A DNA stretch of 64,000 nucleotides from Fasciolopsis buskii (GCA_008360955.1 LUCM01007428.1:62001-126000), one strand, 5' to 3'. Numbered from the stretch's first letter, positions 46,091-56,840 are shown. Notes: generated from the sequence alone by a model not told the origin. Program-made: numbers and translations.

Positions 46091-46344
46091 GGGTGTTCAT
46101 TCAACCGCCCTCCTGGAAACATAGTCATACAAGCAGCCCAACTGCCGGCAACGTTGTGAGCTTTACACTCCTTATTGTTATCGATCCATCTCCACGCTCA
46201 GCTATTGAAAAAGTAACTGCGCCAGTTGTAGGCGAAGTAAGTTCACATTTTCACGTATTTTCAGGCTTAGATACTAAGCCGGGTCCACAACCTGACGGAA
46301 CAAGAATGACGGTAAAGTACAGTGGTACCTGCTCTCCACTGTGA
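46091..46344 (+). CDS. Candidate exon, frame VFIQPPSW to CSPL
   Basis: The acceptor gcaactattcacttag precedes one base and VFIQPPSWKHSHTSSPTAGN, then VVSFTLLIVIDPSPRSAIEK. A consensus donor GGCGAA|GTAAGT lies at 46232, but the frame also continues to TGA at 46342. A TTTTCAG 28 nt after the donor would give a very short intron that leads straight to a stop. Terminal or internal status is undecided. It does not fit the chain phases. Confidence 0.3.
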
Positions 46345-46429
46345 TGCCCAATTCCTCTCCCAAAAATTAGGCAGACAGTGGTGGTGAAATAAGCGAACCA
46401 ATGTCGCACAAATATTTGTACATTTCTAT

Positions 46430-46640
46430 GGTCAGTCTTCGTGCAAGTCATGCGATGCAGTCCGGAACAGCTTCGCGCTAGCCTGCTTAGACAATCAGCT
46501 TATGAGAACCCCGCAATCAGGCGATCATGAAGTCCAAACATTATTCGAAGACCATTGACTGGAATGTACTCTACCAATCAGGACATCTCTCACCCTGTAC
46601 ATAAAAGCATGAGTTGTAAATAAAACTCAAAGGTACTTCC
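46430..46640 (-). repeat. Family A dispersed repeat
   Basis: On the minus strand CTGATTGGTAGAGTACATTCC, AAGCTGATTGTCTAAGCAGG and GCATGACTTGCACGAAG align with the copy at 14660. AAATAAAACTC lies at one end. Confidence 0.5.
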
Positions 46641-46815
46641 CATCTCTTTGGGTTACCTCGTCATTTTCAATTCAGTAGCCTGAGTCAAAGTCAGTCCGGC
46701 GTCCATTGGTAATTCCTAAATGTTCATTGTTGCGACTGGCCGTATACCGGTTTCAGATGTAAACAGTGCAGATACCAATCCACTGATGATGATAATAATG
46801 CAAAATGAGGGAGAC

Positions 46816-47435
46816 TGGATTATTCTTCCGGTTTCTTATTCTCTCCTACGATTACATTCGAACTCCTCGGGATTTTCATAGACTTTGCGCGATCAACAAT
46901 AGTTCACCAATCTGGTCTGTCCACGGTAGTTCCCACAGCAAATCACAAACACGATCAGCATCAGTAGACCAATTCTACACCAGTTGAAATTGGAAATGTT
47001 CCCTTCCAAATGGTTCCTCCCATATGAGTATATTTCATCCGGAATCTTCATATGACGTACGTTGACAAGATTTACTTATTCCTCCATTTCAAAACTATCG
47101 ATTTTTTGGTGATGCAGAAGCCATGACAGATGAAGATAGTGAGTGATGATTTAAACAAGTCAAGAAATAATTGATTCAATCGATCGGTATTGATTTTATT
47201 GTTTCGCCCACAATATATGTAACTTTATCGTGTGACATTTTCTATTATGAATCAGATATGATCTGGGTTTACTTGTTCGGCATTCTCTCTATCAGTTTGG
47301 GGTTGATTTGTGATTTATTACAGGGTGAGTATTGACTGGAGGCTGATTGCAGATGTTGCTACATGCATTGAGGTCATCGGAAAGAATGATGATATTGCAT
47401 GAGAGTTTATTTAATAGGTAAAGGAATTTGGTTGG
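46816..47435 (+). repeat. 620 bp direct duplicate (copy 2)
   Basis: See 38913-39532. Sequence diverges abruptly at both ends. Confidence 0.95.
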
Positions 47436-47439
47436 CAGA

Positions 47440-48000
47440 CGTCCTATACTTCAGCTGTTTGTGTCCGTCATTTATTTCGTTATGAGCAGTATCTAGTACA
47501 TGATTGCTTGACCCTCTGATGTGTGTAATAATAGGATCTCATCTACTTTTGTAGCTTGCTGTATATAGACATTTGGGTTGTAGATGGCCTGAGCTTATCT
47601 GTTCACCGGAGATTCTGCTACCATCTGCTGATGATTATTTAAAGCGCGGGTGTTTTTGCTGTTCCATTGTAAAACAAACTCCTGTAGAGTTATTGATTTG
47701 TGGATAAGGCATGCAATCAATTTTTATTCAAGGAGAAGCATAATCAGCAAATTCGTTTGGGAAGGAATCACCGTTGATTTGGATTTCATGAAATTTGTCC
47801 ACTAAATAGCAAAAAATAAAATGACACAGTGGAGCAAATATTTTCTTTACTTGATTTCCGACTTATTTTTCATTGACTTTTCATTGGCCTCGCATTCTTG
47901 AAGCCGAACGTGTTAGGGAACGATCGAAACGAGAACCTGTGAGAGAAAAGCTTTTGGTCGGGTGCTTTTACATAAGACCCGTTTGCATTTTTTGTCAAAT
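47440..48000. other. Intron of the gene chain; one weak exon candidate
   Basis: A 52 nt stretch near 47909-47931 ends at CCT|GTGAGA and reads ERVRERSKRE, but its phase does not fit 48004. Confidence 0.3.
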
Positions 48001-48003
48001 TAG

Positions 48004-48060
48004 GTTTGGTAGCTTCTGCCGAGTCACTTCAGTATCAAAAACATCTGTTCCATAAACGAA
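48004..48060 (+). CDS. Exon 5 of the gene chain (57 nt)
   Basis: The acceptor tttgcattttttgtcaaattag precedes two bases, then LVASAESLQYQKHLFHKR and one leftover base before CGAA|GTATTT. The phases fit an upstream exon that leaves one base (36456 or 39675) and the next exon at 48218. It is short, so it depends on its neighbours for support. Confidence 0.5.
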
Positions 48061-48217
48061 GTATTTTTGATTTCATCCAGGCCAACGAAATGTCCATTCT
48101 AAGTTTGAAAAGCATGCGCATTTAATGGATCTGAGGTCGAAAATTCAGTGTCCCTGGCGAGATTCGAGCAAATGCGCATACTTCAGCTACATTTTAGTAT
48201 TCCTTTTGTTTCATAAG

Positions 48218-48401
48218 GTGATCTGCGCCAAGTGGTGATCGAACCTTTCACGGAACAATCACTGACTATCTCCCAACAACATTCTACTGAATGGGATTCC
48301 CCATGCCGTATAATGATTGTGCTAAGTCAGGGTGGACCGAACCCGGCTACGTTTGGAGGCACCGATTGTTCGATTCATTGGCGTCCCTATTGGGTGCTAA
48401 G
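48218..48401 (+). CDS. Exon 6 of the gene chain, unknown product
   Basis: The strong acceptor tattccttttgtttcataag precedes two bases and 60 codons: DLRQVVIEPFTEQSLTISQQ, then STEWDSPCRIMIVLSQGG and GTDCSIHWRPYWVL. It ends with AG before the donor GCTAAG|GTGACT. The C at 49033 completes Ser. Among the strongest single exon calls: both splice sites are good and the composition is clearly protein-like. A second frame is open through most of it. Confidence 0.55.
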
Positions 48402-49032
48402 GTGACTTTTAGTTGGAAATGTGTCACGATAAGAGACTGGACTGCAAAAATAGCAAAGACGTGTAACTCATGCGTTGGTCGACGAAAAGTCCCGTGAAAT
48501 ATCCGACATCCTGGGAGTGAATTTCATTTTATCATATTCCACTGCATTACAGACTTGGTCAAAGTAAACTTGCATTTGATTTAAAAAGTCAAAAAAATTT
48601 GCAATTGTCTCTGTGGAAAATTACCTGTGGACAATTCATATAAACTGTATGAAAATGGTTCACCGACCGATCGATTTATTAACTGTCCTGGTAACCGTTT
48701 CCTGATTAGCTGGAAAAAGGGGATCGAAGAGCCATAATGGAATTGAATGTAAATTGGCTTGTAGTTAACTTTGGAGCAAGCGGAGTGATCCAAAGAGGCC
48801 GAGTCCATGTGCACAGTTCGGCATTGTTTTCCGTGTCGCCTGCGGTTGCAAGCAGCCGATCAAAATCGTGGCGATGCAAGAAGGAGAGGAACAACTATTG
48901 CACGACTGCTGTTTGGGCAAAAGTACTCCACTGACGACGTATATGTCTGGCGAGTATGCATACGAATGCCTTGTGAATAAACTCTAACGTGCTTTTCTGT
49001 TGTTGTAACCTTCTCTGTCTTTTTTTACACAG

Positions 49033-49192
49033 CCCAGGGGTGCAGCCTTTTCAATACGTGCATCCAATTCGAGTCTATGTCCCCGTTTCGAGTAGCGATA
49101 TTACTTCAGAAACGGTGAAAGTAATAAGAGGAAACCACAAAAGTTGCGGGGCAAATTCTTCACGAGCACCGAAATGTAAACCTGATACATGA
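49033..49192 (+). CDS. Terminal exon 7 of the gene chain
   Basis: cttctctgtctttttttacacag is an excellent acceptor. After one base the frame reads PGVQPFQYVHPIRVYVPVSS, then SDITSETVKVIRGNHKSC, ending PKCKPDT and TGA. AATAAA follows 66 bp after the stop. Phase agrees with 48401. The C-terminal end is basic and Cys-containing. The protein family is not recognised. Confidence 0.6.
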
Positions 49193-49257
49193 AAAACAAA
49201 AACAGCCTTAAAACCACAAAGCCGGGATGAGATGTAGAGAAAATTTTATACAGACCA

Positions 49258-49263
49258 AATAAA
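49258..49263 (+). terminator. Polyadenylation signal AATAAA
   Basis: Canonical AATAAA 66 bp downstream of the TGA at 49190-49192. Confidence 0.55.
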
Positions 49264-49269
49264 GTTAAC

Positions 49270-50820
49270 AAAGAGGACTAAGGCAAATAAATTGGTTCAA
49301 GTTTGCGCATTTGAACCGAAAGTTGACTCAGCCTTTAGCACTAGGGAGAATATCTGATTTCGTGGTTCTACGAAAGGCGCTTTCCGATTTTTTTGTGTAC
49401 ATTCACGAATGTCTTTACATGATTCAGTAAATGGAGACCAAGGAAGCAGCAGCTACATCCGACAGAAAGGCTTGCATTGGATGGCAAGTGGAGAGAAGTC
49501 TGCAAAAGTCGGGTTTAAAATTATCGCCGATTCTTTAGTCGAAAAAATGATGACGCCAATTTAGACTTGGTAACATTGGACGGAAGTCCACGGGGGCAAA
49601 TGTACAGGGATTAAATTAACCATTGTCAAACGACATCAATGAGGATAAGTTAATGGGCACCGGTTTTGTGAAATGCAAAGAAAAGACGTAAGAAAAGTTC
49701 ATGTTACGACATCGAATCAATAATCCGGCCTTCTTGTTAGAGGCCAAAATGAATATGATTGACGAATACTGTGATTTACAGCTGGATTTACGTCAATACT
49801 TTAAGTCCATCCGGCAAGAGACATCAAACAACGTGACGCACTGCACCAGTCAGGTTGAAGCTTAAATATTTACATACGTTACAGTTGTGCACTGGTGAAG
49901 TGCGATTGACACGAACAAGATAAATAGGTGTACAAATGAGGACAAAAAACAGGGAAACACAGACGTTGTAGTCGGTTTTCGAAACAGGTGGGATAGAAAA
50001 CAGAGAACGCTGGCTCCTGACAAGGTAACCGAGTGCAAGCATGTCTGTATGAAATGGTCCGCTATTTAATCCCTTTGGAATTTAACGTCATCGAAGGAGG
50101 CTATTATATGTTGGCTTTTATTGCATCATCCGTGGTGCCCATTGGCAGAAATGCTTGCTGTCTAATACCAGATAACATTGTTATAAGTGTGTGCTAGTGC
50201 CGTAGTTCTGTTCTATTTGACGAAGTGTGCAACCCAGTTTGTGATGCACTGTCATATCGGTGTTATAATTAGTCAAAGAGCGCCTAGCGGATGGAACAAC
50301 AGGAAATGACTATTGATATCATTTACTCATGGATTCGATGCTCAGCAAGGATTAAAAATGACAATAGCGATAATACTTTTCAAATTACATGGCTTTGAAT
50401 AGCCCAAAACAGTGGGCGTTGAGACGAATAAAACATGTGACAGATGCCCCTATTAGGAGAAAGCCAAAAAGGTGCTTGAGCACTTTTCATATCAGACTGG
50501 GAACATGAGTTGGTTTATCTGATTGCACCAGCCAGTGAGGTCTTTGGACGTGAGCACTTCAGCAAAATCGCTCCCCGTCTATTAACTTCCATTTGTCCAT
50601 CCACACGTTTTTTTGTTTCTTACGCCTGACTCGTTACCTTATCTTACCTTGCGAGAACCCATGTGGTTCCATACCGGCCTCAGGTAATGCAACCTATTTC
50701 TTACGGAACACGCCCCGTTCCTTATGCTCATGTTTTGAACATGTCATGCACAGGTGAACAGCGGTGAGATACAGGCCAAAATCAAAGAATTAGCTTTTCT
50801 TCTCAGTAGTATATTTCGAA
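49270..50820. other. No supported gene
   Basis: Nothing recognised beyond short chance frames. Confidence 0.4.
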
Positions 50821-50845
50821 TATGATGGATGAGCAAAATTTCTCC

Positions 50846-50887
50846 GGAAGCACACGACCGGTTTCGAGGTTATTGCCGCTGTTCAAG
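50846..50887 (-). other. Degenerate family C (hammerhead-like) repeat
   Basis: On the minus strand CTTGAACAGCGGCAATAACC and TCGAAACCGGTCGTGTGC align with the 44733 copy, but the CUGANGA box is damaged. Flanks match GCTTCCGGAGAAATTTTG. Confidence 0.5.
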
Positions 50888-51334
50888 GAAGCGTACCCCG
50901 TATTATCCTGTCCAGACATCTCTATCCCTGTATCCGTAAGCGAAATATACTACTGAGAAGAAAAACCAGTACTTTCGGGCCTTGTGTTGCCTGTATGAAG
51001 GTTAGCCTTGCCCGACCGACGAAAATCCTCCCAAAAATCATCAAGTGATTTTTAAATGGACTTACCATCTATTCACACTCCCAACGATTCAAACGAGATT
51101 CTAGTGCAAAACCAATGATCGTTGGTTAGTGGTTGTGATAGAGGGAGGGCCGGGTGTTGGGCAATGTAAAGCGGACAAGTCGTTCAGTTTTGCCGAAAAT
51201 CGGAAAATAATCAAAGAATTTAGGTTAACATGAAAGTTTAACCCCTTTTGGAATTGTAATGGGATACATGGAAAAAATGCCGCCGCAACTACTCATTATG
51301 AACGTTTGTGACAGTCTATGACTCCGAAAATTAA

Positions 51335-51400
51335 GGTTTTGGCGGCAGGCCGATCAGTGATTCGAATCCTATCACCACCGAGGATTTTTCTTTCGAGAGT
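51335..51400 (+). mobile_element. tRNA-like SINE fragment
   Basis: GTGATTCGAATCCTATCACC contains a B box with a short closing stem. A-box-like GGCGGCAGGCCGA lies upstream. Confidence 0.3.
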
Positions 51401-51485
51401 CAACGGTCCACTCCATCCTTAGAATGTGGATCGAACAAATTCCCTAGGTACACGGAGCGGTCCTGATTGCTTCATCGAACGCCAG

Positions 51486-51703
51486 CAGTGCATGAAGTAT
51501 CGGTCTGCCGTCGAAAGCCCCCGAGAGTTTGTGAGCCTTTGCCAACAAAAATTTGCCTTCTATCCAAGATGGACCAGTTTACATTCAATTTAAAGCAAAG
51601 TCAACAAAACACAAAGCTGTCAAACCCTAGCCCAGGCAGATTTTGCGCAAGCAATTGCAACCATAGTGATGCCGATTTTGATACTCCTGGCTCATCTGAC
51701 TGA
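51486..51703 (+). CDS. Candidate terminal exon, unknown product
   Basis: The acceptor gattgcttcatcgaacgccag precedes two bases and VHEVSVCRRKPPRVCEPLPT, then KMDQFTFNLKQSQQNTKL and ASNCNHSDADFDTPGSSD with TGA. A hydrophilic, Ser/Asp-rich C terminus is typical of real protein ends. No upstream partner was found, and no AATAAA within 150 bp. Confidence 0.45.
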
Positions 51704-52680
51704 GTAGGGAATGACTTTTTGTCTCGTTTTGTGGACCACTATCACAGCAATGACCATCACTACGTTTGCTGCAGCACGCTTTCCAGTGTATTTTAGTTTG
51801 TATTAATCACATGACATGAGCTTTCAGTCGTGTGGCACGTGTTACGCGCGAGGTAACTGTTTGGATCACGAGTTCTGATTTGTTCGCTAAGGCTTTCCGT
51901 TGTTCCCCCCCCCCGCCCAGTAAGGGAAGAAAGTGAACATTTATAAGTAATGGTAGCACGTGATATTTGGCCAAAATAGAGAACGGCGCCCTGTCTGCCG
52001 TGCCCGTTCCAAATAGAATCTCTAATCTGTAGTCGGTGGATCAGAAACACGAAATAGTGAGCACAGACCAAAGGTCCAAACGACAAAGCAATGGCGTTCT
52101 CAGCGGATTCCTAACAGTACGGTTCACCAAACAAAAATCCTTATGTGCTAGCGCAAGAAGCATGATTTACTAATACATGCTGAAAGGTGGCTATCACGAC
52201 TGTTAACCAGTACCACAGAAACTTCGATTATAAAATTCCCTCTACACCACAGATTTAATCAGCTAAAAATAAAACATCGTCGAAAGACTTAAGCCGGTGA
52301 CTTTAAACTGGCAATTCACAAAATGTCCAGGGAATTGTGGTAAACTTTTTCAAAAATGGAATATACTCGCCATTCGGCACCAGTTTACACGGCAAATGGC
52401 GAGTCCTGGGGCGAAGAACGACCTGATTACAATTATATTTCAAATGAATATAATTAATCAGTGTTGTTATTACTGTTATTATTACCACTACTATGCAGTT
52501 TGCCATTTTCATCAACTTTTGCTTGTTATGCTATTCGCCTTATATTCTCTCAAACTACTTCTGCTCTCCTGTCAACCCAAAAGCTAAAGGTCCTCCATCT
52601 CCGCATAGCGACCTGGAAAAACTAAGAAACAGATTAACCTACTCTCATGTTCATTGCTCGTGACCGTGCAATCACTCATC
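51704..52680. other. No supported gene
   Basis: Contains a C homopolymer at 51905-51914. Open frames at 51793-52086 (minus) and 52297-52587 (plus) lack splice support. Confidence 0.35.
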
Positions 52681-52687
52681 CTAATTT

Positions 52688-52797
52688 TTATTCAGCGTCA
52701 TCGATCGTTTCTTTAACTTCATGATCCACTTTAGGTTTTTCGAGTTTGACGCGCACATTTGCATTTCCTGCCACCAGTTCTCGCGTGAATAAAAGCA
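52688..52797 (-). CDS. Candidate terminal exon with stop inside AATAAA
   Basis: On the minus strand, after a weak acceptor (aattagctgag), two bases and then LLFTRELVAGNANVRVKLEK, PKVDHEVKETIDDAE and TAA. The stop codon is part of AATAAA (GAATAAAAATT), so a polyadenylation signal overlaps the end of the frame. The Lys/Glu/Asp-rich end is convincing as protein, but a second minus-strand frame is open here too. Confidence 0.4.
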
Positions 52798-52981
52798 CTC
52801 AGCTAATTGACTTGACCTACAACATGTATCCTTGCTCTTATGCTCTAATCGCACGATCGTTGAATTGACCAAGTTCTCGTTAATCTGTAGACGGTTTTGT
52901 TGTTGTACTGCCTCGTTACTTTCGTCCGTTGAACGTCGTGGATTAGTTTCCAGAAGTTTGTTTTGAACCTTGTTTTCTTAG

Positions 52982-53154
52982 CATTCGTCTTCCATTATTT
53001 TTTTATTTTGGTTATTTACTTTTCTCGAAAACCAAAAGCAGTCGGTGCGCTAACAGCAGCAATTTTACTAACCCGATTTGTTCACCCTCCTTGTGCTGTC
53101 ATGCCTCAAATAGTCCACGCTAATCACCGGATCGATTTGTTATTTGAAGCATAA
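52982..53154 (+). CDS. Candidate terminal exon with a membrane segment
   Basis: The strong acceptor tttgaaccttgttttcttag precedes two bases, then FVFHYFFILVIYFSRKPKAV, continuing GALTAAILLTRFVHPPCA and NHRIDLLFEA with TAA. The first dozen residues form a hydrophobic segment followed by RKPK, as in a type I or multi-pass membrane protein end. The T-rich DNA would also give hydrophobic codons by chance. Confidence 0.35.
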
Positions 53155-53226
53155 TCCGGTTTCGAATGGAAATTAGGGTTATTGGGTAAAGTGATAGCTT
53201 GCAGATGAACACTACTTCGACAGTGA

Positions 53227-53299
53227 ATGACCGGGACACGGCATCACTATACGATTAGCTTTGATTACTTTCCCCGGTTGGGGAAAAGATTCTCAGAAG
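53227..53299 (+). CDS. Candidate first exon, MTGTRHHY frame
   Basis: An ATG at 53227 opens MTGTRHHYTISFDYFPRLGK and RFSE, ending at the donor AGAAG|GTAATA with one base left. The exon at 53375 starts with two bases, so the phases fit across a 75 nt intron. Another frame from an ATG at 53206 is open to a TAG. A preceding acceptor-like gatagcttgcag could be a trans- or cis-splice site. Confidence 0.35.
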
Positions 53300-53374
53300 G
53301 TAATAGGGGAAGTACAAAACATGATGGCTGGTACGTCAACTCTTTAGAGGTCACTACCGCATTCTGTTTTCCAG

Positions 53375-53474
53375 TTTCATCAGAGTATTTCATTCGGGTG
53401 CGTCAATGCCTTGGTATTTCACAAAGTATGCCAAACCTAGATATCAAAACGAGATTAAAATGTTCCACAAAAGG
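53375..53474 (+). CDS. Candidate second exon, following 53227-53299
   Basis: The acceptor ctaccgcattctgttttccag is strong. After two bases: SSEYFIRVRQCLGISQSMPN, then LDIKTRLKCSTK, and two bases before AAAGG|GTATCT. The frame continues past this weak donor to 53505. Confidence 0.4.
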
Positions 53475-53509
53475 GTATCTCATCAGGGAGATGATGTATC
53501 ATTGACCAA

Positions 53510-54430
53510 CTTCTTGTATTTGTCTTTGCCTAACTAGCTACGAAGTACATTTCGTGCCAGATTAAATTTGTAATTCTTAATTATATTTGGTCATACTGCG
53601 AATCTGCAGCCCTAGTACAACTGAAGCGCTATTTAAGGTATTGATAAACGGAACAGAAGACATGGTGGAGCTCATTTCGAATTAGAATCTACCGAAGCAC
53701 AGTGGTTAGCTTATCCGATTATTCGTGGGAAATTATACTTCTGTGGAAAACTGTTTACAGTTATTCTTATTCTTCCCGAATAAACCTATTGTGCCAGTTG
53801 CGTCATCAGCTACAAGTGTGCGAATTGAATCCATTTATTCAACGAATAGTAGTACACGGTTCGACACTCTCTGAGTAGGGAGTACAGTTTGTGGTATCAA
53901 TAAAGCAGGCGGAACATTTGCTCGAAATCAGTAAATTGCAGCAGAAAATCTACGCAGAAGCTGAACAGCACGGCGGATCGATAGTTGAGAGGAGTTCAAA
54001 TTGAAACAAACCAGTAAATTACGCGGGCGAGAGCGTTCATCACAAGGAGGCAACAAAACCTAAAAGCTGTCTTGGATACCAGCAGGAGCAGCTGGCGTCA
54101 ACGTGATCATAATCACTGGGATTTTTTCAGACAAAACAAATGACTAACGAGACTGGCTCTTAGAGCAGAATCCCAGATAGAAATTCGTCAATGTGTGGTA
54201 CATCTGTTGATTTCCAACAGCCATGGGGAAGCAGCTGCACCTGGAGTAACTGAAAACGATGACATCGCATAGTGTAGCTTTTTTGACGCATGTTATCCAG
54301 AAGTATGGACTGTGCCGTGCGTTATGAGGCACGAACGTTCTAGCATCACACCTGACGGTCAGGTGTACGCAGATGTATGTGTGCGTGTGCTGGAGAGTCA
54401 GAATGTATTATGGTTTTCCTGATTGCGCTA
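53510..54430. other. No firm gene
   Basis: A minus-strand frame at 54144-54332 is open and Cys-rich but lacks splice sites. Confidence 0.35.
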
Positions 54431-54435
54431 CCGAG

Positions 54436-54537
54436 TGAACAGAAATAACCATATGCTCCAAGGAATGAGTCAGAACAGCTGGAGACTCGAATTCATATAC
54501 TCGTACAATTCGCGGTGCTACATGTGTATATCGTACT
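54436..54537 (+). CDS. Candidate internal exon, unknown product
   Basis: After a modest acceptor (cctgattgcgctaccgag) come two bases, then NRNNHMLQGMSQNSWRLEFI and YSYNSRCYMCISY, leaving one base at the consensus donor TACT|GTAAGT. The donor is excellent; the acceptor is not. Confidence 0.3.
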
Positions 54538-54965
54538 GTAAGTGGTTACCTGTGGGAAAAGGTACTCATAATTGGTTCATGAGCAGTTATCACAGAGGGA
54601 CTGGATGAAAGAGGAGCAAATATATTGTGGAAAATAAATAAAGTTTTTCTATACGGTAGAGTCAAGCATTTTCGTACTTGAGTGGTTATCTTCAAAATCA
54701 ACGCAGGCTCAGATGAGTGAGCGAATGAGTGAAAAGAAGAAAATTGGCCAGCGTAGCTGTGGTTACGGGGTTTGGAAGCGGAAGTGAGTAAAAGCGAAGA
54801 CCTAACAGTCGGGTAAGGAAAATGGAGCAGTTTGTTCCGGTCAGTGCCATCAAACATTACTTCAACTGATTTATGAAGTAGATTTTGACCAATTCGTGTT
54901 TATTGTCGAGCGAGACAATCGTTTCCAAACGTCAGCAATTTGAAAAGTAATTGCACTTCTGCAGA

Positions 54966-54981
54966 AATATATATATATATA
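54966..54981. repeat. (TA)n run
   Basis: Short TA run beside the Penelope-like tail. Confidence 0.9.
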
Positions 54982-55014
54982 TTTAGAATTGAGAAGGCGT
55001 ACAGTGAGTCAATT

Positions 55015-55075
55015 TGTTTATCGTGACGTTTCGATCCAAACTAGGACTCGTTGTCAGCTTGCATTTTGGTCGAAA
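55015..55075 (-). other. Penelope-like tail with a hammerhead-like relic
   Basis: On the minus strand GCTGACAACGAGTCCTAGTT and then TGGATCGAAACGTCACG: CTGA...CGA, a GTCC/GGAT stem with loop TAGTTT, then CGAAACGTC. This is the hammerhead order with a three-base insertion in the CUGANGA box. GAAACGTC tails preceded by such a stem are known in Penelope-like retroelements. No RT frame adjoins. Confidence 0.4.
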
Positions 55076-55079
55076 AGTT

Positions 55080-55810
55080 AGGCCCTCTTTCGCAATTCCG
55101 GGCTTATTATAGTGATTGCGCCTACTCCCAGTTTTCATCTCTCTTCATTTTTGTCTTTTGCCTAATGTGTGTCTTGGTAACATGCAATGAATTTTAAGCG
55201 CTCTTTTTGATTGCCTCGTGGATAAGTCTAGCAAGCATACAACAGTCAAAGTGAACTGATACGAATTAGTTGTTTGTTTAAATGTCAAACAATAGTTGTC
55301 AATTTCTTTTGTCACTCCCCTAAGCAATCGTATCTCCGTACCTAAAAAGCAATGTTATACACGTAGATTTGTGTAATTCGGCTAACTGAAATAGATGCTT
55401 TCTCTCTATCTTTGAAAACATTTGAAACAATCACTTATGTACCCAATCTAACATTAATGCTTTGCTTATTGGCTGACAGCACTGTTCTTTGACACAGCGC
55501 ACGATCGGTTACCTCATAAAGGTTAGCATTCAGACCAGTTTGCAATGCGACTTGGTTTCTGTGTTTAGATCGTCCTCGCCAATCGATTCTACACTCGCCC
55601 TCATTTCAGTACGACACTGTTTGTATCTTTGTCTGTGCATGTGTGCTTTAACTTCCGTTGTTTATGTGAATCAATTTGGGCTCTCGCCACAACATCATGG
55701 TGACCTATGTGGCAAAGCTGATCGGAGGTAGTTGAACAACAACGATCGGCATCGATCAGCAGCGTGACCACTAACTGGAGTTTGGTATCAGAAGCAAATT
55801 AAGAATGTAT
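55080..55810. other. No firm gene
   Basis: A plus-strand frame at 55489-55731 lies between acceptor-like ctcatttcag and other weak sites. Undecided. Confidence 0.3.
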
Positions 55811-55815
55811 CAAGA

Positions 55816-56265
55816 ATGGCTCGTTGTAAGACTGTCTTCCGTCGACGGTAAGAATACATTCACTTTCTCCGAATTTCAGCTGCATGCAATCTATCAGTCC
55901 ATCCATGAATAACCAAACATTCAGCATGGTTCAGTTTCCAAAGGGTAATTAGCAACTGCTTCCATGCATGGGGCACATTACACAATCAGTATGCATAAAA
56001 GATTTTTGGAAATAGTAATGCTATTAAGAACTTGAACAACTGGGTGTTAATTATATCGGCGAAATGATTCATCATGCCCTCAGTCAATATCTAAAAAATC
56101 ATGTTTCTCAATCCGTGGTTGAAATTGTCAGGAATGCATACCTACTGGGGCCGACCTGCGGCGAGAACGCGGGCCACTCGACCGTCAGTTGAACATCACA
56201 CCCAACTGGGCGTCAGGATTGACTGCAGACGTTGTTTTTACCAACAGCGAAGTGATTTTGATTAG
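55816..56265 (+). CDS. Candidate short gene, 5' end with a 32 nt intron
   Basis: The ATG at 55816 (context CAAGAATGG) reads MARCKTVFRR to CGACG|GTAAGA. The intron 55848-55879 is only 32 nt and ends cgaatttcag. Exon 2 (55880-55944) reads CMQSISPSMNNQTFSMVQFP and leaves one base at AAAGG|GTAATT. Exon 3 begins at 56132 after gtggttgaaattgtcag with two bases, then MHTYWGRPAARTRATRPSVE and RRCFYQQRSDFD with TAG at 56263. All phases agree. Very short 5' introns are typical of some flatworm genes. The predicted product of about 75 residues is basic, with no recognised domain. Confidence 0.4.
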
Positions 56266-56668
56266 TTCGAAACTCAGGCTAGACTGCGAGTCCACATCAC
56301 ATATAATGGTCTAGGGTCCGTTTTACGCGCCGAATAATCCAACCGGGAACAGATAAGTTAGCTACTTATAGGCTAATCAATTTCAAGAATGTTACAATCC
56401 GGTTGGATAGTCAATAAATCATCATTTATTCAACCTCAGAATGATCTGGATGCTCGTTTGACCAAGAGCACTAGGAAGCAAATCTTAGGTGATGCCCCAT
56501 ATGCGGGAGGGAGTTAAATCCAGCCAGAGTCGAAGCAATAGCACTTTCAGGTAATTAGCCAATTATGAAAACGGGAGCAATTACCAGCAGGTTACATCCA
56601 TGTTGCCATTGAAATTCCTGATCTCCGTTGAAAAATGAAATCAAGCGAATAAATAAACCTCTTTCCAG

Positions 56669-56840
56669 GCCATGGAAAATACAAGTGATATGCACATTTG
56701 ACAGTGTTAGTGACTCGAGAAGACGATACATCGAGATAAATGTTCCTTCCTTGAAAAGTCTTACTAAGGAAAAACTGTCTTCAAAAGAATTTTCTACGTT
56801 CACCCGAAGGCCGGCTGATTATTATCTCTCGCAGTTGTGA
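56669..56840 (+). CDS. Terminal exon of a gene with polyadenylation signal
   Basis: The acceptor ataaataaacctctttccag is good. After one base: PWKIQVICTFDSVSDSRRRY, then IEINVPSLKSLTKEKLSSKE and TRRPADYYLSQL with TGA. AATAAA follows 27 bp after the stop. Ser/Lys-rich, hydrophilic. Needs an upstream exon leaving two bases; none was found, since 55944 leaves one. The minus strand is also open here, but the acceptor, stop and AATAAA favour this strand. Confidence 0.5.

Noticed and set aside
46232..46259. A 28 nt intron (GTAAGT...TTTTCAG)
   Set aside because: Removing it leads straight to a stop (GCT TAG) in phase 0.
48625..48701. Minus-strand exon (KRLPGQLINRSVGEPFSYS) with acceptor and GTAATT donor
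   Set aside because: It lies within an intron of the better supported plus-strand gene and is only 77 nt. Kept as a note.
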